Positions 7,031 through 14,090 of a stretch of 17,414 nt of DNA are shown here, piece after piece; position 1 is the first letter of the stretch; every line of letters begins with the position of its first letter. Both the position numbers and the translations under genes were made by a program. The DNA comes from Casp-actino8 sp040381935 (lineage in GTDB: Bacteria; Actinomycetota; Acidimicrobiia; Acidimicrobiales; Ilumatobacteraceae). Where the stretch lies: positions 1 to 17,414 of the forward strand of contig JBEIGJ010000032.1 in assembly GCA_040381935.1 (NCBI GenBank), written 5' to 3'. The notes under the pieces were generated by a model. The model was not told the DNA's origin and ran no database searches. It worked only from the letters and a program-made list of their open reading frames with translations.

Positions 7031-7642
7031 ATGACCCGTTTCGGAGCGGACTACTACCAGCGCTTCTACGGACGAGGTGGTGTGCACGATCGGCGAACCA
7101 TCGCCTATCTGGGAACCGCCGTGCACAATATGTGCGCCTGGTGGGGTGTGGCTCCGAAATCAGTTCTCGATATCGGCGCTGGTCCCGGACTCTGGCGCGA
7201 CTGGTACCTGCGTACCCATCCGCGAGTGAAGGTGACCTCCATTGATATCAGCGAATACGCCTGCCAAAAGTATGGCCATGAACAACGAGATATCGCTCAT
7301 TGGCGTCCAGCGCGCCAATACGACTTGACCATCTGCCATGGTGTCCTGCATTACATCGATGATCAGCAGGTCATAGCAGCTATCGACAACATTGCTTCGG
7401 CCACCCGTCATGTTCTGTATCTGGAACTGCCCACTTCAGAAGATTTCAGCACCATCGTCGATTCATCGGCCACTGATATGGAAGTTCATCAGCGCACTGG
7501 CCAGTGGTATCGCAACGAACTGGATCAGCACTTCTTTCAAGCTGGTGCCGGCCTTTGGATCCGTCACGGAAGCATCCTGCTCTATGAACTCGAACGCCAA
7601 CCCGGTCAGCCCATGAACCCGAACGGAGATAGTCATCGATGA
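7031..7642 (+). CDS. Class I SAM-dependent methyltransferase
   Basis: 203 residues with the Rossmann-type methyltransferase core. Motif I VLDIGAGPG is at 45-53, the acidic end of strand 2 at D72 (VTSIDIS), and motif IV-like DLTICHGVLHYID at 98-110. Two aromatic segments, YYQRFYG near the N-terminus and a late QWYRNELDQHFFQAG, may shape the acceptor pocket. The length is typical of small-molecule methyltransferases. A GGGGG run precedes the ATG at only 2 bases spacing, so initiation may be weak or coupled to the upstream gene. Its stop overlaps an ATG (7639) that opens only a six-codon frame; the real next gene starts at 7656. The acceptor is unknown; the neighbouring oxidoreductase and SnoaL-like gene suggest a small-molecule tailoring or degradation pathway. 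Confidence 0.85.
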   Translation: MTRFGADYYQRFYGRGGVHDRRTIAYLGTAVHNMCAWWGVAPKSVLDIGAGPGLWRDWYLRTHPRVKVTSIDISEYACQKYGHEQRDIAHWRPARQYDLTICHGVLHYIDDQQVIAAIDNIASATRHVLYLELPTSEDFSTIVDSSATDMEVHQRTGQWYRNELDQHFFQAGAGLWIRHGSILLYELERQPGQPMNPNGDSHR

Positions 7643-7655
7643 GCGGTACGCAGCC

Positions 7656-8111
7656 ATGAAGGATTCTTTCGAGCAGCGACTGCAGCGCTTAGAGGACCTT
7701 GTCGAAATCAATGAGCTCTTCATCGAATATGGACGCGCGCTCGACGATGGAGATCTCGAACGATACGTCTCGCTCTTCAGCCAAGATGGGCGGATCGATC
7801 TTGGCCCTATTGGCCGCGCCCAAGGCCGACATGACATCCGCCGAGTCATGGCACAGGCTCTCGAGGGTCTGGTCGGTTCCTCATTCCATCTCATCACCAG
7901 TCCACAAATAGCTCTTGCCGGTGACACCGCTACAGCAACGGTGATGTGGACAGTGATCCACCAAGATGCCCAGGGTCAACCTCAGGTCACCATGATTGGC
8001 AAACACCATGATGACTTGATCCGCGAACACGGCCGTTGGCGCATCGCCTTACGACGAGGAACCATCGACATTCCGCGTCGTTATCAGACGCCTCGACGAC
8101 TCGAGATCTGA
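7656..8111 (+). CDS. SnoaL-like / NTF2-fold family protein
   Basis: 151 residues matching the SnoaL-like (NTF2-fold) pattern: an N-terminal helix pair with DLVEINELFIEYGRALDDGDLERYVSLFSQDGRID (about 11-45), a GRAQGRHDIRRVMAQAL segment, HLITSPQIALAGDTATATVMWTV beta strands, and the C-terminal GKHHDDLIREHGRWRIALRRGTID. Members act as cyclases, isomerases, hydrolases or small-ligand binders; many are associated with aromatic or steroid breakdown. Y24 and D28 in YGRALDDGD and H87 (HLIT) are typical pocket residues. It starts 13 bases after the methyltransferase stop and ends the plus-strand block. No specific reaction can be assigned. Confidence 0.85.
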   Translation: MKDSFEQRLQRLEDLVEINELFIEYGRALDDGDLERYVSLFSQDGRIDLGPIGRAQGRHDIRRVMAQALEGLVGSSFHLITSPQIALAGDTATATVMWTVIHQDAQGQPQVTMIGKHHDDLIREHGRWRIALRRGTIDIPRRYQTPRRLEI

Positions 8112-8115
8112 ACGG

Positions 8116-8820
8116 TCAACGACAGATCGTTCGATTGTGCCAAAGGCCAAGGCGAGTGCCCGGGGGACACACTTCGGGCAAAACTCCTGACCAGTCACGC
8201 TGACCATCGATCAGGGCCAGTATCGCCGAACTGTAACGAGCCGTTGCTGGTGACCAGACTCCGAATTCGGCGACAAGATCTGGACGAGTCATGATCGGCA
8301 GCAACTCGCGACCAGCAACAAGGCGTGCGCTGACGAAGTCTTCAAGGCTGCAGAGACGACGAATCTGATCCCAGATCTCGGTCTCACTGCGGTGGAGCCA
8401 CGACATTTTGGTGACCAGATGATGCGCCTCGGGAACCACGCCCGCTTCCTCCATCCACCAGGTGTCATCGAACTTCTTCCGACACCACCTGGCATCATCC
8501 TGGGAACGTCCATCGTGAGCCCACAACAGCGGATATGAACATGTGCCATCTCCGTCCAAACTCACCATCCCCACGGTGGTGGCCCGAACGATGATTTGGA
8601 CATCGGGATCCACGCGACGGTCGAAATCGGATGCCTCAGCCAAAGCTTCACACGTGGCCAGCCAGCACTCCGGGTCATCGACTGAGCCCTGGTCGGCGAC
8701 GGAGAGACTCAGGTGGAAATCACCATCGGTCTCCTCTAACACGACGCAGTGTCGCTCACCATCCAATCTCATCACGATCGAGTTCACAGTGGATTCGGCG
8801 TTGTTGCTCACAACGTTCAC
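8116..8820 (-). CDS. FGGY-type sugar kinase homologue, N-terminal domain only (half-size)
   Basis: 234 residues, GTG start overlapping the aldolase stop (GTGA). Residues about 44-225 follow the N-terminal domain of xylulokinase-like FGGY kinases: QGSVDDPECWLATCEAL (xylulokinase EQDPEQWWQA), YPLLWAHDGRSQDD (AILWNDGR), PEAHHLVTKMSWLHRSETEIWDQI (FTAPKLLWVQRHEPEIFRQI), then LEDFVSARLVAG (PKDYLRLRMTG). It stops at PPGTRLG, about where the ATP-binding C-terminal domain would begin. The opening DxGT phosphate-binding motif is not present (MRLDGERHCVV instead), and the catalytic Asp segment is not recognisable. Full FGGY kinases are near 500 residues. It is therefore either a decayed remnant or a non-catalytic partner of the upstream aldolase. 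It ends 4 bases from the convergent SnoaL-like gene. Confidence 0.7.
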   Translation of the reverse strand: MNVVSNNAESTVNSIVMRLDGERHCVVLEETDGDFHLSLSVADQGSVDDPECWLATCEALAEASDFDRRVDPDVQIIVRATTVGMVSLDGDGTCSYPLLWAHDGRSQDDARWCRKKFDDTWWMEEAGVVPEAHHLVTKMSWLHRSETEIWDQIRRLCSLEDFVSARLVAGRELLPIMTRPDLVAEFGVWSPATARYSSAILALIDGQRDWSGVLPEVCPPGTRLGLWHNRTICR

Positions 8821-9584
8821 TCACCCCCGGTCAACAGGGTCGGATCACGACGAAGTTCCTGCCGAGCCATGGCCTCCCAAAATCCCATGAACTTGTCACC
8901 AGTTGACCCCTTCATGCGATCCACATACCAATCAGGTAACGCCGACGTCAGACCACCCAAACCATCGGATCCCCCCATGGCGCGCACATGCCAGGCCCTC
9001 TGACAGCGCTGCTCAAGAGCCACCGCCCGTTGGTGTACCGCGCGAATGGAGTTGCCGAGAATGAACACTCCGTGCCCGGCCAAGAGCACCAATTCAGCAT
9101 CACCCATGGCCGCCACTGCGGCGGCTGCCGAACCCGGATCGTCCACACTGCCCCCGTACTCGCGCACCAAAGTCACATCTCCACCACCACCCAACACACT
9201 GGATTGATCCAACGCCGGAGGAACTGCACCGGCATCGGCCCAGACCGTTCCGAAGAGCGGATGATTATGAAGGGCAACTTCGACACCGGGTCGAGCACGA
9301 TGGAGTTCCAAATGCAACGGTATTCCCGGCGGTACCGGCCAATCTCCCTCCACGACGTTGCCATCCAAATCGATACGGATGATGTGTTCGGGTCGTAGTT
9401 CATTCCACAGGAGCATCCACGGATTGCAGAGCAAAGTGCCATCATGGAGATTCACCGTGATATGTCCTGCGAGGTGATCGTTGTATCCCTCATGCCACAA
9501 CGTTCGAGCCAAGAGCACCATTTCTTGTTTCAAGGTCAACTCCGGCAGCAAATGCGCGGCAGTGGGTTCGAATGCTGAGTTCAC
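8817..9584 (-). CDS. Class II aldolase/adducin family protein (sugar-phosphate aldolase or epimerase-like)
   Basis: 255 residues from the GTG at 9584, which overlaps the alr stop (GTGA) and is preceded by AGAGAGGGAA (9587-9596). A longer frame back to 9647 exists but lies inside alr. The fold family includes L-fuculose-1-phosphate and rhamnulose-1-phosphate aldolases and L-ribulose-5-phosphate 4-epimerase. Zinc ligands are visible as H106 and H108 in ALHNHPLFG and H171 in LLAGHGVFI, with E93 in LHLELHRARPG as the usual acidic residue. The N-terminal EGYNDHLAGHITVNL matches the family's G-x-S-G-N-I-S region, with His replacing the usual Asn. An FGGY-like half kinase follows directly, a pairing reminiscent of fuc/rha/ara sugar operons. 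The substrate is not determinable. Confidence 0.88.
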   Translation of the reverse strand: MNSAFEPTAAHLLPELTLKQEMVLLARTLWHEGYNDHLAGHITVNLHDGTLLCNPWMLLWNELRPEHIIRIDLDGNVVEGDWPVPPGIPLHLELHRARPGVEVALHNHPLFGTVWADAGAVPPALDQSSVLGGGGDVTLVREYGGSVDDPGSAAAAVAAMGDAELVLLAGHGVFILGNSIRAVHQRAVALEQRCQRAWHVRAMGGSDGLGGLTSALPDWYVDRMKGSTGDKFMGFWEAMARQELRRDPTLLTGGE

Positions 9585-10738
9585 TGTTCCCTCTCTTCGG
9601 TCAAACCACCGATGTATCGACGTGGCAACCGGGCTGATAACGCACACACCACTTCATAGCCGATCGTTCCCAAGAGTGCCCCCCAGGCATTAGGTGATAT
9701 GACGTGTTCGCCCTGAGTTCCGAGGAGAACCACCTCATCTCCCACTGCGACATCCATATCGCCCACATCCACCATCAACTGATCCATGGTCACGACGCCC
9801 ACGATGGGGCAACGACGACCGCCGATGAGAACGTGCCCACCAACAGCAGAGAGTCGACGCGGCACACCATCGGCATAGCCGATGGGCACCGTGACCACTG
9901 TGGTCTCGTGATCGAAATGATGCCGTTGACCATACGAAACACCCTCACCGCCTGCCACCCGCTTCACAAAGGACACTCGGGCCCGCAAAGTCAAGGCCGG
10001 CTTCAAAAGTCGGCAATGGGCCACCAGCGACTGATCGGGAGGTATCCCATACAGGGCAATACCGACCCGAACCATATTCCGGTGGGTTTCAGGATGACCG
10101 ATCACCCCCGCCGAATTAGCAATGTGCACCCAACCAGGATCAATACCTGCCTGTCGAAGATTGCCCAGCACAGTGTCGAATCGCATTATCTGTTCGGCAG
10201 TGAAGGGTGAATCAAGATCATCAGCACAGGCCAAATGAGTAAACACGCCCCCGAGAGATAGCACGGGAGAACAGGCCAAGAGACGCCCAGCCAATTCCAC
10301 TGCTTGATGGGGCCGAGCGCCAACCCGATTCATTCCGGTGTCAATCTTGAGATGCACTTCCTGACCAACGACGTCGCGCCGACGAGTCTCGGCTTCCAGA
10401 GCATCAATGAATGGAACCGAATACGCCGTGGCGATCAACCCATGTGCCACGATGTCACCCACCTGATCGAGAGGTTGTTCCGATAACACCAAAATCGGTG
10501 CTTCGATTCCGGCCCGGCGCAGTTCGATTCCCTCTTGGACCAGAGCGACCGCCAACCCATGGGCTCCGGCTCCCAAGGCAGCCTCGGCTACGGGTACCGC
10601 ACCATGTCCATAGGCGTTGGCTTTGACGACGGCCAGAAACTCCGAGGTGCCAATCACCGATTTGAGAGTTCGCACATTATGACTGATCGCTTCGAGGTCG
10701 ATGTCCACCCAAGCCCCTCGAGATGCCGATGGAGTCAC
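9581..10738 (-). CDS. alr: Alanine racemase
   Basis: 385-residue PLP enzyme converting L- to D-alanine for peptidoglycan synthesis in the cytoplasm. The PLP-binding lysine is K39 in AVVKANAYGHG, the second catalytic base Y269 is in GVSYGQRH, and the family segments KIDTGMNRVG (131-140), MDQLMVDVG (318-326) and GYEVVCALSARLPRRY (near the end) are present. Length is close to the usual 360-390. The start is GTG, overlapping the nnr stop by 4 bases (GTGA at 10735-10738). The ribosome binding site is weak, so coupling to nnr is likely. The order nnr-alr is common in actinobacteria; the tsaE/tsaB genes often found after it are absent here and an aldolase follows instead. Confidence 0.95.
   Translation of the reverse strand: MTPSASRGAWVDIDLEAISHNVRTLKSVIGTSEFLAVVKANAYGHGAVPVAEAALGAGAHGLAVALVQEGIELRRAGIEAPILVLSEQPLDQVGDIVAHGLIATAYSVPFIDALEAETRRRDVVGQEVHLKIDTGMNRVGARPHQAVELAGRLLACSPVLSLGGVFTHLACADDLDSPFTAEQIMRFDTVLGNLRQAGIDPGWVHIANSAGVIGHPETHRNMVRVGIALYGIPPDQSLVAHCRLLKPALTLRARVSFVKRVAGGEGVSYGQRHHFDHETTVVTVPIGYADGVPRRLSAVGGHVLIGGRRCPIVGVVTMDQLMVDVGDMDVAVGDEVVLLGTQGEHVISPNAWGALLGTIGYEVVCALSARLPRRYIGGLTEEREQ
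9587..9596 (-). promoter_or_regulatory. Ribosome binding site deciding the aldolase start
   Basis: On the minus strand AGAGAGGGAA ends 2 bases before the GTG at 9584. It lies inside the last codons of alr, which supports translational coupling and the shorter aldolase start. Confidence 0.6.
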
Positions 10739-12150
10739 AATGATCGTGTCTCTCTACTTCGAGAATGGTTCGTCATCAACGAATCAATGGTCGCTGGCAA
10801 TAAGTCGATGAGATCCGAAGCAATCAAACCTTGTGTCCAGGCAAAGCCACGAGCGGCTTGGGCATGCAACCAAGCAGCCGACGCTGCTGCTTCAAAGGGG
10901 GCCATACCTTGGGCCAAGAGAGCACCAATCATCCCGGCCAGTACATCGCCCGTTCCAGCAGTGGCCAAGCGCTGATCGGCATTGGCAATCACCAGAGCCT
11001 TACCGGACGGCTCAGCCACCACCGTGGTGGGACCTTTCAACAAACAGACGCAATTCATATCAGCAGACAACGCTCGAGCGCTCTCGATGCGGTGCGGAGT
11101 CGGCGGATGTCCGAGCAAAGTGGCGTACTCTCCATCATGCGGAGTAAGCACCGTTGATGATGAGCGCGTACGGATAATGTCCCGCGCTCCATCTCCACCC
11201 CAGGCAACGGCAAAGAGCCCATCACCATCGATGACCAAAGGATGGTTCAACCCAGCAATCACGCGCCGTGCTTCGGTCGCCATACCATCATCGCGACCCA
11301 ATCCTGGTCCCAGCACCGTGGCTTGAAAACGTTCGGCATCGACAAGAATCTCTTTCGACCAACCCAGACCGGGCATGGGACGCCGCACCACTTCAACCGG
11401 CGTTGAACGGTCACTGATGATTCCCGGTGAAGCAAGATGCACGATGCCCGCGCCCATACGCATCGCAGCACCAGAGCACAGATGAGCGGCCCCCATCATC
11501 GATGGACTCCCTGCCACAATCGAAAGTGCTGATTTCCATTTATGAGCCACCGCAGACCGGCGCGGAATCCAGGACGCTACATCGCGGTGTTCAACGACGT
11601 TCACGCCAGTTGTTCCCAGACCCAACGTGATCCCGAGATCAACGACTTCGACTTCACCACTCAATTCACGGCCCGCCCCGAAGAGCAGACCCGGTTTCAA
11701 CGCAACGAAGGTCACTGTTCGCTCGGCTGCCCAGGCACCCGGAGTGGCCAAACCAGTCAGTCCGTCGACTCCCGAGGGGATATCCACCGCCAGAACCGGC
11801 ATCTGGCGTCGATCGGGAGGATTCCATTGACCTCGAAAGCCGGTGCCGTAAGCCGCGTCGATGACAAGGTCCCCGTGCGGCAGGCGCAACGGCAAGTTGT
11901 GGGCCGGCAAAACGTTGACCCGCGCCCCCTGGTCAGCAAGGATGCGAGCTGCCACCCGGCCATCAGCGCCATTGTTACCTTTTCCGGCTACCACGATGAC
12001 GGTGCGACCGTAGATACCACCCATCATCCGCTTGGCCGTTCGAGCAACAGCCGCTCCGGCGCGACCCACAAGTTCATCAAGCATCACTCCGGCCGTAGCG
12101 GCCTCCAAGTCGATCACCCGCATCTGCTTGGGAGTCAGGACCGGTCTCAT
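10735..12150 (-). CDS. nnr: Bifunctional NAD(P)H-hydrate repair enzyme (epimerase plus ADP/ATP-dependent dehydratase)
   Basis: 471 residues, the full two-domain form. The N-terminal epimerase (YjeF_N) domain shows GKGNNGADG (56-64) and VDIPSGVDGLTG (122-133). The C-terminal ribokinase-like dehydratase domain shows VAGSPSMMGAAHL (212-224), VLTPHDGEY (334-342), LLKGPTTVV (370-378) and GTGDVLAGMIGALL (399-412), which together form the nucleotide site. The enzyme repairs damaged hydrated NADH/NADPH in the cytoplasm. The ATG at 12150 lies 14 bases after the acpS stop with no strong ribosome binding site, so it probably depends on upstream translation. The GGDG form usual in the first motif is GADG here, a mild change. 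Confidence 0.95.
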   Translation of the reverse strand: MRPVLTPKQMRVIDLEAATAGVMLDELVGRAGAAVARTAKRMMGGIYGRTVIVVAGKGNNGADGRVAARILADQGARVNVLPAHNLPLRLPHGDLVIDAAYGTGFRGQWNPPDRRQMPVLAVDIPSGVDGLTGLATPGAWAAERTVTFVALKPGLLFGAGRELSGEVEVVDLGITLGLGTTGVNVVEHRDVASWIPRRSAVAHKWKSALSIVAGSPSMMGAAHLCSGAAMRMGAGIVHLASPGIISDRSTPVEVVRRPMPGLGWSKEILVDAERFQATVLGPGLGRDDGMATEARRVIAGLNHPLVIDGDGLFAVAWGGDGARDIIRTRSSSTVLTPHDGEYATLLGHPPTPHRIESARALSADMNCVCLLKGPTTVVAEPSGKALVIANADQRLATAGTGDVLAGMIGALLAQGMAPFEAAASAAWLHAQAARGFAWTQGLIASDLIDLLPATIDSLMTNHSRSRETRSL

Positions 12151-12164
12151 GCCGTCATCGTAGG

Positions 12165-12563
12165 TCAGTACCCCGGTCGATCACCGGGGTCGCTGGACAG
12201 GGCCACCACGTAGGCAATAGCAGTGTCATCGGTATGGGTCAATGAGACCATCCACTGGCGCACCCCGCACTGCTCCGCCAGCGTCTCGGCCCGACCGGTG
12301 TGAACGATCTCTGGCTGCCCTGTTTCTCGACGGCGAATCCAAACATCATGAAAATCGAAGGCTCCAAGTCCTACTCCGAGCGCCTTCATCACGGCTTCGC
12401 GCGCCGCAAAGCGCACAGCCAGCGATGGAACCGGATCGGAAAGCGAATCGGTATAGGCCAGTTCATCAGGGGTGAAGATCCGCTGGCGAGTACTTGGGGT
12501 TCGCTCCAACATCTGCGCGAACCGTCGCACATCCACCGCATCCACACCGATCCCGATGATCAT
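12165..12563 (-). CDS. acpS: Holo-[acyl-carrier-protein] synthase
   Basis: 132 residues, the usual length for the short phosphopantetheinyl transferase that transfers 4'-phosphopantetheine from CoA to apo-ACP. Magnesium and CoA-binding motifs are visible: IGVDAVDVRRF (5-15, with D8) and RFAAREAVMKALG (51-63, with E56). The C-terminal SLTHTDDTAIAYVV (107-120) replaces the common SxSH segment. ATG start with GTGAAG about 7 bases upstream; it begins 12 bases after the stop of the GlmS-like gene. It ends 14 bases before nnr, within the same minus-strand operon. Confidence 0.93.
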   Translation of the reverse strand: MIIGIGVDAVDVRRFAQMLERTPSTRQRIFTPDELAYTDSLSDPVPSLAVRFAAREAVMKALGVGLGAFDFHDVWIRRRETGQPEIVHTGRAETLAEQCGVRQWMVSLTHTDDTAIAYVVALSSDPGDRPGY

Positions 12564-12575
12564 TGGTTCTTCACG

Positions 12576-14081
12576 TTACGAGGTTGCCCCTCGCCACCGA
12601 TCGGCAACCTCGCTGATGGGAAGGATGAGTAGATCGGCAACTGGAATCTCAGCCAACAAATCATCGCGCATTGATCCTTCGGTTTCAGAGACCCAGTCCA
12701 CGAGACGGTCGTAGCGACGGTCATAGCCCTGGAGAACCTGCCGCACGACGGTGCTGGGCAGACGATCGTGTAAACGTACGTGCAATAACGTGATGCCGAC
12801 CGTGTGCCCACCTTTGACCTCAGGTACGAAGATGACCGTGCGATCGTCACTGCGACCTCGGGCAACGAGAACATCACGCTCCATAGCCACGCGTCGCTTG
12901 GTGCCGACAAGAGAACCATTGCTCTCGACTCGGCTGGGAATGCCAACCGACACTCCGCTGCGATCGACAATGGAAATGGTTGCGGACGAGTGTGAGGGGT
13001 CACCATCAATGCGATAGCGCGTGAAACCGTCAACAGCATCCACCGCCGGATCAAGATCGGCAAGAATTTTCAAGTGGCGATAGCTCAGCACATCGCGTCC
13101 CACACCAGCAGCCATGACCTGACGGACCAAAGTCCGGTCCATCACTCCTTCGTCGCTTCGGCTGATTCCCACCGTCACCGTTTTTGCTTGGTGTTTGATG
13201 GCATCAATCGGACGCGTCAACTCCTCAATAGCCCGCGTCAGCGCCAATATGAGATCGTCCAATAGAGCGGCCGGTGTACCAACCTTGCCGGTCTCCAATT
13301 GATAGGCCTCGACCGGATTGGTGATCGAGCCTTCGGTATCGATGATCCGCAACATGGAAGCCAAGTGGACCGCTGTGCTGGCCTCGAGATGACCATCAAA
13401 TGATCCCGCCCGCACGATCTGCACGAAGCTCTCCCACACACCGGAGAGTCCCTCTTGCACCAGACCCAACACCACATCAGCCGGGAGGTTCTGCACGACG
13501 GCGTGTTCGACAACTTCTCGAGACTCGCGTAACGAACGTGCCAAATCGTCAATGGCCCGTGCTGCCTCATAACCGAACAAGTGTCCGACCATGGCACTGA
13601 GCACAAAGGCCAACGAAGGATCTACCTCGGGAACCCCGACAACGGCTGCCGCACCATTGAACCGCGAATCACCTTCATTGGCAATCACAATGGGCGTGGC
13701 TTTATGCGCCCGATAGATAGCTACTTCTTTTGAAACATCATCGGCAGTGCTCCCCGACAGTCCGGCACCACAGACCAGGATCAGGGGTTCACAGGACAAG
13801 TCGATGTGCTTTTTGTCCTCAGTGATATCGCACGAGATGCTCTTGTAACACAACTCACTCAATTTGATGCGCACTTCATGGGCAGCAATGGCATTCGGAC
13901 CATTGCCAACAACTGCCCAATAACGCTTCGATGGCGCAAATCGTTGGGCGATATCAGCAATTTCTGGTCGCTTGCCGAGAACCGCACGTAAGGCTTCGGG
14001 CAAGGTTCGCAGAGCTGAGAGCAGATCATGCCGACGGGCAGAACTGCCCAGTCCCGCCACTTCTGTCAGAGCACAGGCCAA
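12576..14081 (-). CDS. C-terminal part of the GlmS-like protein: second SIS domain plus large unknown extension
   Basis: 501 codons in the same frame as the gene at 14088-15989, beginning 6 bases after its TGA; the only nearby start is TTG 14081. It begins in the middle of the first SIS domain (LACALTEVAGL continues STKAFYAQVAA), so it is the second half of a split gene rather than an independent protein. Residues about 51-185 form SIS domain 2: YWAVVGNGPNAIAAHEV, then KLSELCYK with E76, and H92 in DKKHID. E76 and H92 keep the 16-residue spacing of the E. coli GlmS residues E488 and H504. The ELKHGP consensus itself is changed, and the usual RNLAKS tail looks like DDLARSLRE (179-187). Residues about 190-501 are an extension that I do not recognise. 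Stop TAA; acpS follows after 12 bases. Confidence 0.75.
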   Translation of the reverse strand: MACALTEVAGLGSSARRHDLLSALRTLPEALRAVLGKRPEIADIAQRFAPSKRYWAVVGNGPNAIAAHEVRIKLSELCYKSISCDITEDKKHIDLSCEPLILVCGAGLSGSTADDVSKEVAIYRAHKATPIVIANEGDSRFNGAAAVVGVPEVDPSLAFVLSAMVGHLFGYEAARAIDDLARSLRESREVVEHAVVQNLPADVVLGLVQEGLSGVWESFVQIVRAGSFDGHLEASTAVHLASMLRIIDTEGSITNPVEAYQLETGKVGTPAALLDDLILALTRAIEELTRPIDAIKHQAKTVTVGISRSDEGVMDRTLVRQVMAAGVGRDVLSYRHLKILADLDPAVDAVDGFTRYRIDGDPSHSSATISIVDRSGVSVGIPSRVESNGSLVGTKRRVAMERDVLVARGRSDDRTVIFVPEVKGGHTVGITLLHVRLHDRLPSTVVRQVLQGYDRRYDRLVDWVSETEGSMRDDLLAEIPVADLLILPISEVADRWRGATS

Positions 14082-14087
14082 GAGAAC

Positions 14088-14090
14088 TCA
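14088..14090 (-). other. In-frame TGA splitting the GlmS-like gene
   Basis: Reads TGA on the minus strand between codons for STKAFYAQVAA and VLLACALTEVAG. In E. coli GlmS the same stretch is STKAFTTQLTVLLMLVAKL, without interruption, so homology continues on both sides and exactly one codon is affected. No frameshift is involved. Confidence 0.8.

Noticed and set aside
7639..7659. ATG at 7639 overlapping the methyltransferase stop as the SnoaL-like start
   Set aside because: That frame ends after six codons; the SnoaL-like frame starts at ATG 7656.
8105..8131. Bidirectional terminator at the convergent junction (GATCTG 8105-8110 with CAGATC 8123-8128; AACGA with TCGTT)
   Set aside because: The stems are 5-6 bases, mutually exclusive, and lack T-runs on either strand; this is weak and probably chance.
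9585..9647. Longer N-terminus of the class II aldolase starting at 9647
   Set aside because: It would overlap the alr coding end by over 60 bases and adds non-family sequence; GTG 9584 has a good ribosome binding site and the GTGA overlap.
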